Shown: in pieces, positions 56,187 to 64,000 of the stretch
How positions within the stretch are numbered: position 1 is the stretch's first letter
How the letters are laid out: the number at the start of each line of letters is the position of its first letter
NCBI GenBank assembly: GCA_030737835.1
Contig: CM060851.1
Location: forward strand, 6,499,635-6,563,634
DNA length: 64,000 bases
Direction: 5' to 3'
DNA from: Acorus gramineus
Lineage: Eukaryota > Streptophyta > Magnoliopsida > Acorales > Acoraceae
Program-made: the position numbers and the translations under genes
Notes under the pieces: generated by a model
Databases searched by the model: none
Told to the model about the DNA's origin: nothing
What the model saw: only the letters and a program-made list of their open reading frames with translations

Positions 56187-58499
56187 AATAAAACTATCAT
56201 ATTTATGTTTTGACATTTTTTTTTTGTGAATAATCGATTTGAAATTTGACATATTATTTTAAAATATGATAATTATCTTTTATAACTATTCAATATTATT
56301 TTTTTATGTGAATGTCTTTATTTCATTTTATACATATTTATTTATTTAAAATGCTAGGTTCCGCCACTGCCTGAGTGTAGTTCGGTCCGCGGTCCTCATC
56401 GATTTTTTTAAAAAAGATATACACTAAAATGCACCATTATTTTTTTTTTTGAAAAAATAAGAAATAATTTTTCATACGATACCGCAATATACACTGTTTT
56501 ATCATAGCACAAGCGGAGATCGTTTTTGGGTTATAAATGGAGCTGTAAAATTAACCAAGTGTCTAGGTCATTATCATTCTTGACGAATCTACAGCGGTCT
56601 TGTTATCATCGCTTTGCTAGCTGTTGATCACAGTGAAGAAAACTCAGCGACATGGAATTGGTGTTTTTCTCATTGATTGTGTGAATGGGATGTGAAATTG
56701 GTTGTTGGCCTCTTGTTCAGATCTAAGAAGCCATCGTCCGTCCCGTTGTCTCCATCTCTATGTCAATGACTCATGTGGTTTTTAGGGTTTTCCTTTCTTT
56801 GAAAGATTGAATGAATGGACTACAGAAATCCCTCTTTAAAAATGTCTTTATTGTTATAGTCAATGCCTCGTGAGGACCGCAGAACTTTCCAAATGAAATG
56901 TCCTTTTCAGTGTGGTCAAGCTCTAATTCATTCTAGTTTTGAAGTGGGTTTTCAATAACCCAATTGCATTAAGTTCTCGATAGAGCATTCTAAATTGTGG
57001 AGTCTTTTGACATTATGATGATGACTTTGTGGTTGATTCATTATTCAATTCATATGATTCTTTTCCATTTCAAACTCTATATAGGTTTTTTTATGTTTTT
57101 GTGGGGTGTGGAAAGTTGGGGGAGGAGTTTTGTGGGTCAAGCAATACATTTTTTTTTGTCCCCCACTTATAAACTTCAACTTGTGTGTCTTTTTTTTCTT
57201 GGCATTTGTAGATACCTGAAGAGGAGATTTGGTCTGCTGGTTTGCTGGTCTCTTCTTAGTGCACATCTGTGTGTGGCCACCATTATAAAAAAAACACCCC
57301 CCCCCCCTCTCTCTCTCTCTCATATTCTTATCGAACGATCATGACCATCCGATCATTGTGGTTTGCTTCAGGAGAACTATTATTCTGGTTGCCCCTCCAA
57401 CTGCAAGCTTGGAAAAAGGTTTTGCCTACTTTTTGTGATCCATCATTTATTGAATGAATAACATTTTGATGGGCGTTGATGGGCTTCAGTAATGAAACTG
57501 GTGTATACTGTAATTGGGACTGCACAAAGAGCTGGACATATAATCTTTCTTTCTGTTTATGGTCCCTGTCTGTGGTCCTCAACAAATATTATTTTTTTAA
57601 AAGTGTATATTTTTCTAACGAAATATATATTATCATAAAAATTAATGATGTATATATTTTAATAAATTAGTATATATTTTATATTTTTTAAAAATAATGT
57701 TATTTATCAAATATACAGTGCGCTATTAAAATATAATCGACTGAGAGTGTATAATCAATTGGGGATTTTTTTTAGACTATAGATAGATTGCAAACAATAC
57801 TGAGTGTATTAGCACTCAAACACACCATTAGAATATGAATAATTTTTCTCTTGGAACAACTTTTGAAAATAACTTAAATTCTGACAAACATGCTTTTGTT
57901 ATGTTTTTGAAAAGTTATATTATTAACTATATTTTCTTTTGAAACTCAAGGCAATTATTTATTTCAGGTTAAGAAGATGTTGAATGAAAGCCTGTTTCTT
58001 TTAACAAGAACAATGTGGTGCGAAAAAGCGATATAAAAATCAGCTTTTCACTAAATTTTTTTTTAAAAAAAACAGTCAACTCACTTTTGTTGAATTTTAA
58101 AACAAATGTTTTTTTTTTTCTGATTAAAAGTGGTTTTTGCGTTTTTCAAAAATTAAGTTTCATAAGGCTCCTTTGAAATCAGTTTCTTCTATAAACTTTA
58201 TACAAGTTTTTGAAACACCAATTTTTAGTTTTCAAAAGTTTCAAATGAGCTTTAAAATTTTAAAATGTTTTGAAGGAAAAATGTGTTTCCTCTGTTTGTT
58301 TTCTTAGCTGACCGGCACTCCATAAGCATAGTCCCACATTGTTTATTTTAAAAATTTATATCTTCCATATAAGTTGGAGTGTTGGTACTTTGGCAAGGTC
58401 TCAAAGAGAGCAAGGGCTTGTGGATGCATTTTGGTTCCAGTTTAGATTTAGAGGTAGAAATAGAGATAGTCTTTCCACTCAGTGAGGATTGTTTAATCG
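56187..58499. other. Intergenic DNA with repeat debris
   Basis: No intact gene. 57297-57322 is a C9 run joined to (CT)n. 57590-57826 ends ACTGAGTGTATTAGCACTC and is probably an eroded family-C copy. 56640-57470 has moderate GC and short frames I do not recognise. At 58331-58362 GTCCCACATTG and a TATA-like TTTATATC resemble an snRNA promoter, but no RNA follows. Confidence 0.4.
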
Positions 58500-58745
58500 C
58501 CGCAGGGATGTCGATGAAACTGACACTTAGTACAAATCAACTATCATTATTTTTTCACCTTTTATAAATCATTATCCACACTTTATTCACATTTTATCCA
58601 AACAACACAAATTTTATTCTTACGTTTCCCAACGAGAATAACTCAAAACACAACCAAACATAAAATCACTTTATCTTTATTTATACTCATTTATATCAGA
58701 ATAATTGTATATTCAAGAATAAATCTTATTCTGTATTCAAACAGG
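58500..58745. mobile_element. MITE, family A (copy 3, partial)
   Basis: TTACGTTTCCCAACGAGAATA and ACACAACCAAACA match the 7386-7791 element, in the same orientation. The right end has TTATACTCATTTATATC. The left boundary is unclear. Confidence 0.5.
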
Positions 58746-59569
58746 GCCAGTCTTCCTCCGGAAGAACCGTGTAAGCAGGGCCGGGCTGTAGCCCCCCCCC
58801 CCTCCAAATTTTTTTTAAAAAAAACTTTAATGATTGTGATTATTCCCACCATCATTCAGCCATAATTATCCCTAATTATTACCCCTAATCATGACTGATT
58901 ATCATCTATCACACCAGCTTGTACACGACTACACAATTAATTATTACCTTGCATAGGCTAATTAATCCAAACATGATTTTCTCGTAGATTCTATGATTGT
59001 TTACATTGAAATTTTTTTTACTAAAAATATCGATTCAGATTTGATAATAGATGATTTATATTATCTAAAGGATCGTAAACACAGCTTCAATAACGTATTT
59101 TCTGGAAGAAGAAAAAAACTTAATATTTTACTTATTTTTGTATTTTTTTGCATATCTATAATAAAATTTATTAAAAATGAATTATAAAATCGTTTGATTT
59201 ATATAAAATTTAAATTATTAATTAGATTTTAAGTTTATGTCAGTACTCGGCGTGTAAGAGAGTTCATTTGAGAAGGGGAGAAGACTTTCACGTGGATGAT
59301 CGCGTGGACCCGCGTGTTTGTGTGGGTGACCTGATCCACATATTAAATGTGTTTCGTAAATTGTCAACGGTGTGATCCATGCATGCATTGCTATGGTTGT
59401 TGGGGGAGGTGTTAACATATTTATTCTGGCTTCTTTAAATTGTGTATCTGTCACCCTTGTTGACCATCCGTTTCTGGAACTATTTCTCTGTCAAGTATTG
59501 ATTATATTTCTTTTTATATTTACAAAATAAGTTATTCAACGTCTAATAAGTATTGTATATTAAAAAAAG
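58746..59569. other. AT-rich intergenic DNA
   Basis: A C11 run at about 58791-58801 follows GGGCCGGGCTGTAG. No gene. The open frame at 58993-59187 is pure A+T sequence. Confidence 0.4.
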
Positions 59570-60095
59570 GAAAAAAATCCATGTAACCCCGTCTGAGTTG
59601 TTTGAAATTTATAAAACCCCTTGATTTTTTCTGAAATTCATATAACTCTGTGAAAACACTTATACAAATTTAACTAACCCTTGAAATTAAATTTTCGTTG
59701 ACTCTATGAGGAATATTTTATTTGATTAACTCTCAAAGAAGACACAATAGACTAAAAAAAAAAACTATAATATGTTAAAAAATACGAAAAAATCATCTAT
59801 AAATGACAATCTTACTCCTCCGCATAGGGTTTTAGAATCTATTCGGAGGAAAAAAATTGTCACTTATAGAGTATTTTCGTATTTTTTATGCATTGTACGG
59901 GGTTTTTTTTGATATACTGTGTTTTTATCCAAGCTAGGGTAAACCAAACGAAATTTTCACATAATATTCTTCGTCTATCAATAGAAGTTTAATTTAAGGG
60001 GTTCTTTGGATTTACATATGTATTTTCTGGAAGTTTAGAAAAAATCAGGGGATTTTATAGATTCCACAGTTTAAAGGGTATTTTAATTTTTCCAA
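59570..60095. mobile_element. Palindromic MITE, family B (copy 4, uninterrupted)
   Basis: Left GGAAAAAAATCCATGTAACCCC, here one short of full length, and right TTAAAGGGTATTTTAATTTTTCC; core GAAATTAAATTTTCGTTGAC, ATGTTAAAAAATACG, TTTTTGATATACTGTGTTTTT. Flanks AAAAAAAGG on both sides could be a 9-bp duplication, but they are low-complexity. Confidence 0.6.
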
Positions 60096-61649
60096 GAAAA
60101 AAAAGGAAGAAGCATGCAACATGTATGAATTATTTTTTAAATAATTTCTCACAAGTTTTAGCCATGGCCGAGTCACACTAGACACATTGGAGGCAGCTGC
60201 CCCCACTCATCCAATGTGATCTTTTTATTTTAAAAGATAATGATCATTTTCATTTTTATGCATATTGATCAGAATTTCACATATTATGTACAGCAATTAT
60301 CATTTTCTTATATAATATTAGCGGTTTTTTGTTTAATATTAATATATGAAGTTGAGCCACATCACAATATTGTGTTTAAAAAGTTTAAGTTCAATTTCTT
60401 AACCATATATGAGAATAACATCATTATTGTAGACAGGAAAAGAAATATAAAAATTGAATTAATATACCCTCTGGTTCATTTAATCAACTAGTTGAATTTA
60501 AATTAAATCAATGGAACTTTTATTTCCTTTTTTACTTACTAAAGTTCAATGTTGCAAATGTTATGTTGATTTCAAATTTGATAAATCATTTTTTGTTAAT
60601 TAATTTTTTATTTACATCTATTGAATTGTTCAACTCCAAGTTCTGATATTATTTTTGCTACATTTGCCAACATGTTAAATAATCCCATAACTGGACTGCA
60701 CACCAATCACATGTGTGCTTTGAATTATCACAAACTGTTTATAAGGATATATGTGGCTTTGAATTATTACAAATTCTTGTAGTTTTAAAGGGTCAAACAC
60801 TAGAGAATGAATTTTTGTATACAATGAATGGGGATTCTGATCTTCATTTATTATTGTTTTTTAATGAACTTGGTTCATTGTAGACTGACTTTAAAATTTT
60901 TCGTTGAACACGCACACCCACTATTCACGTGTATAGTGAACCAATTTTATAAATTCAACTACTTATTTATAATATAAAGTTTGATTGGATTATTGTTAGA
61001 TTATGTTTTAATATAAACTCATAGAGGTTCACCCCAACTAGATGCTCAGAGTTTTAATTTAAAATACAAATGCAAAATCAAAATAATAAAATTTCAATAA
61101 ATAAATAAATATACATATTCGAATACCAAATCATATAAATTACATCATACCATTATTTTTGAAACCAAAATCAAATCAAAATTCATAATCACTGTCTCTA
61201 TTTCAATAAAATTTAAGATAGTGTTTGGAAATTAATTTTGAATATACTTTTCTTAGATTTTTGAAAATGTTCTTCTAACACACTAGAAGTTGTTTTTCAC
61301 TTTCTCGTCCCGTTGGAGGCGTTTAAAAGTAAATTTTATGATTTCTACAAAATCAGATCTCTAAAAATTGTCTAAAACTGTTTAGGAGCACTAAGGAAGC
61401 TTATTAAATCGTGTGAGTCATCTTTTTTTTTCTTCTTATAATTATTTCAATGCTTTCAATTGAAAGCCAGAAAAAACACATTTAATAATTAATATAAAAA
61501 GCCTTTACCTGAGGATCAAAATATCTTATGGTTTATAATTTAGGATGAATATCTGTTTAACGCCTCTCTTTTATTTTAAAACATCTCTTTATCTTAAATT
61601 CATGATGGCTTAAATTATTTTGGATGTGTATTTATTTATTTAAAATGTT
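60096..61649. other. AT-rich intergenic DNA
   Basis: No gene recognised. GGCAGCTGCCCCCACTC at about 60192-60210 resembles a fragment seen at transposon ends. Confidence 0.35.
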
Positions 61650-62530
61650 TTATGAAGAGGTTATTTCCCCCTACAATCAAAGTAAGCGGGTGGAGTCCCC
61701 TTATCGAATTTGAATTCGACCGAATAAGAATCTTGCACTTACAAAGAAGTAAAAGGGACATCGGTGTAGTGCCAGTCAAAGGGACTCTAATGCTCAAGTA
61801 AGGGAATTCAAGGATAATCTAACTCTCGATGTAACTTATCTTAGATAAAACTCATACTGGCCTCAATTTGTTAAACCTTTCCCCTTTTTATAGGATCAAT
61901 TAGCTCTTGAGCCGTTGTAATTGTTGTCCCCTTTAATGGTAGTAGTGGGCAAGCTTTGTGGAAACCGCCCTATTTTATAGTTGTTAAACGTGCCTTTAAT
62001 CATCCATGTTAAACGGATCACGGGACTTAATCATCAACCTGACTGTTACTGACTGAGTGGACGTTTGACCATTTCAAAGATCCTGCCCATGGTCTTTGTC
62101 TAGTCGGGTTTTGAGGTTCTATTTGGGATGCGAGGTGACATTCACCCGTGAAGTATAAGATGTTCCAATCAGACTTGAGTCACATCGTTGAGACGGATCA
62201 CGGGACTTAATCATCAACCTGACTGTTACTGACTGAGTGGACGTTTGACCATTTCAAAGATCCTGCCCATGGTCTTTGTCTAGTCGGGTTTTGAGGTTCT
62301 ATTTCGGATGCGAGGTGGCATTCACCCGTGAAGTATAAGATGTTCCAATCAGACTTGAGTCACCTCGTTGAGAGACTAGTGTGATCGTGCTTTACCTATT
62401 CGAGAGTGTCTAGTCACTACTCGTCTATTCTGCTCTCATCAAATCAGCTTATCGGTTATCGGGCATAGAGTTTGCACTTGTTTATCTTCTGACATGCGTC
62501 GCCTTTTGAGAGGATACGAGTTTTTTCCTC
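61650..62530 (+). mobile_element. LTR-like fragment
   Basis: Less AT-rich than its surroundings. It has the block CAGTCAAAGGGACTCTAATGC followed by TCAAGTAAGGG, a theme common in plant LTRs, and a TATAGGATC box. Neither terminal TG..CA nor internal coding parts are visible. It contains the 180-bp duplication. Confidence 0.4.
62013..62372. repeat. 180-bp tandem duplication
   Basis: Copies at 62013-62192 and 62193-62372 begin ACGGATCACGGGACTTAATC. I count three differences (TTTGGG/TTTCGG, GGTGAC/GGTGGC, CACATC/CACCTC), so the copies are about 98% identical. Confidence 0.95.
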
Positions 62531-62781
62531 TACATTTTATCTTTTTCAGATGCATATTAGTATATATCTTAGAGATTTTTGAAAAAAAAAATTGCATGCA
62601 AATATGCTATTATATGCTAGTGTAGTCTCATTTATATTTTCTTTTACTAACAGTATCATTGCTATATAAAATTTGAAAAATTCAGATATAGCAGATTTAG
62701 CTTGGTCAAACCAAAATTATACTTTTGTAGTATCAGAAGTATACCAAGTCTACATTTGCTAATTTACCAAAAAGAAGTCTA

Positions 62782-62881
62782 TATATTTGAATTGGACTCA
62801 ACTTTCACACACAAAATACAAGTTCATAAACTATATTTGAATTGGACTCAACTTTCATACACAAAAATCAAGTTCACACTG
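62782..62881. repeat. 50-bp direct duplication
   Basis: TATATTTGAATTGGACTCAA with the following CTTTCA and CAAGTTCA occurs at 62782 and 62832. Confidence 0.85.
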
Positions 62882-62980
62882 AATCTACTCTTGATAGGAT
62901 GGGAGAGGTACCCCCTCTTTAATAAATGGACTTGAGTTCGAGTCTTGCCGCTTGCTGATAGGGGAAGATTTGATAAAAAA
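62877..62980 (+). mobile_element. Short SINE with 13-bp target duplication
   Basis: Flanked by AAAATCAAGTTCA at 62864-62876 and 62981-62993. Internally GATGGGAGAGG may be a relic A box; GAGTTCGAGTCTTG is a good B box. It ends GATTTGATAAAAAA. At about 104 bp it is either 5'-truncated or a very short family. Confidence 0.75.
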
Positions 62981-62993
62981 AAAATCAAGTTCA

Positions 62994-63619
62994 TGAACTA
63001 TGGTGCCATATTTGTCCTCATATTTGAAAAACTTTCTTTTCATTTTTATACCAATTCTTATAACTCATAAAAATTACTCATTAACAATGAGAAATCTTAT
63101 CTTTATTGTCCCGAACAAAATAATAAAAAATGAAAAATTACACAAAAAATGTACTGAAAAAGATGGATGTGGAATAAGCACCTAATTTAATGCTTCACCA
63201 AGAAGGTTTTAGAAAAAGCAGAGTTTCTAACCACTTTTTTTTTTTTTTGGTTAATGACAACTTTTCATCTGTTGTTGCATGTTAAAACTGGTCGAAACCT
63301 GAAAAGGTGAACGAAAAAAGTGTGTAAGATTTTTAGAACTTTGTCAAAAAAAAGTTCTCTAGTTTGTCTACATTTATAGAGCCCCCTCCTTCAATTTCAA
63401 GCTTTCATCATTGGATAATGTCAGGGACAATGAATTATGTAATTTTATTTGCAGCTCTAATTTTTAAAGATGTATATTTTAAAATATGTACCTTTGTATA
63501 AAATACTATATATAAATTATGTATGTCCACTTTTGAAATAAAAAAAATTATATGTTACATCTAATGAAGTTAGTGTTTGAATTCAAGCAATAATGCAAAT
63601 AAAGATGGTGTGTAAAGAG
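62994..63619. other. AT-rich intergenic DNA
   Basis: No gene or clear repeat recognised apart from A/T runs. Confidence 0.4.
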
Positions 63620-64000
63620 ATTTATAAGTTACAACAGAATGGGTTTCGCGACTATCGTACCAGCAGGGGAGTGGGCGATATGGAGAACGCATAACGAGAC
63701 GATCTTTCAAGGGACTACGCCATATCGCAAGAACACGTGGGACATGTTTTTGACTAGTCGCAAGAATGGAAACGATGCATCGCATTGGCAAGGTAGGTCT
63801 CGCTCCACAACGGTTGCCTGTTGGTTCACAATGTGTGAGGGGAACCGACGGAACTCCTTCGAGCTAGAATTCTCATCTACCAGGGAGTCGTCCTCGAGGC
63901 GGGTCTTCACGCGTCAGTCTGTTCTTTTCTTCTCTTTATTTTGACTACTGGTATCCCTCTCCCACCCATCCACCCACCCTCCCGTTCAGAATTTGTAATT
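63620..64000 (+). mobile_element. LINE (L1-type) 3' fragment at window edge
   Basis: The translation has EWAIWRTHNETIFQGTTPYR, the tail of plant L1 ORF2, closely related to the 32950-33478 fragment ([14 protein letters not shown]). It then continues in coding-like GC-rich sequence to a 3' UTR with CCCTCTCCCACCC words. The element runs past the window end. Confidence 0.65.

Noticed and set aside
58321-58440. Plant snRNA promoter (USE-like GTCCCACATTG plus TATA)
   Set aside because: Spacing is only roughly right, the USE has a mismatch, and no snRNA sequence follows; such words also occur in retroelement LTRs.
1-64000. Endogenous viral sequences
   Set aside because: I looked for caulimovirus-like or geminivirus-like coding blocks in the intergenic regions and recognised none.

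Overview
The window is nuclear DNA of a flowering plant. Evidence: many spliced genes with canonical plant intron borders, TATA, G-box and telo-box promoter motifs, plant-specific protein families (TRM/DUF4378, fasciclin-like arabinogalactan protein, plastid OEP16, HSBP, KIN-10) and AT-rich intergenic DNA packed with decayed LINEs, SINEs and MITEs. One gene (FLA4-like) is very GC-rich while its neighbours are not. That contrast, and the look of the OEP16 protein, suggest a monocot, but this is inference.

Layout: 1-195 holds the edge of a decayed SREK1IP1-like zinc-knuckle gene (minus). 2119-6747 is TIM9 (minus), with one 4.3-kb intron full of transposon debris. 6.8-10.3 kb is a MITE/SINE field. 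10356-10908 is a two-exon secreted cysteine-rich (defensin-like) gene (minus) with an apparent GC-AG intron. 11448-15855 is HSBP (plus), with an apparent U12-type AT-AC intron. 18396-20597 is the mitochondrial-type GTPase ObgM (minus), with an XRCC3-like pseudogene fragment just upstream. 21.3-24.3 kb is a PIF/Harbinger remnant and MITEs. 25598-28935 is OEP16 (plus). 31951-38168 is a 16-exon KIN-10 kinesin (plus), preceded by two MSA-like cell-cycle motifs. 39.4-39.6 kb has a minus-strand promoter and a strongly structured stretch. 40.2-41.95 kb is nested tandem duplication and MITE. 42002-42074 is tRNA-Lys(CTT) (minus). 43065-47099 is a TRM/DUF4378 protein (minus). 51355-52620 is intronless FLA4-like (plus). 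52.6-64 kb has no intact gene: Mutator-type MITEs, a GC-rich gene-fragment island, a partly duplicated LTR-like segment, a SINE with clear target duplications and a LINE tail at the window edge.

The genes are ordinary single-locus plant genes, not an operon or a shared pathway. Two serve mitochondria (TIM9 import chaperone, ObgM ribosome GTPase), one the plastid envelope (OEP16), two the cytoskeleton (KIN-10 and TRM), and one the cell wall (FLA4). I see no novel multi-gene system. The items best worth checking are the AT-AC intron, the GC-AG cysteine-rich peptide gene, the structured 39.4-kb RNA candidate, and the repeat families whose target duplications can be read directly. All splice sites were inferred by eye from protein homology and border motifs; no transcript evidence was available.
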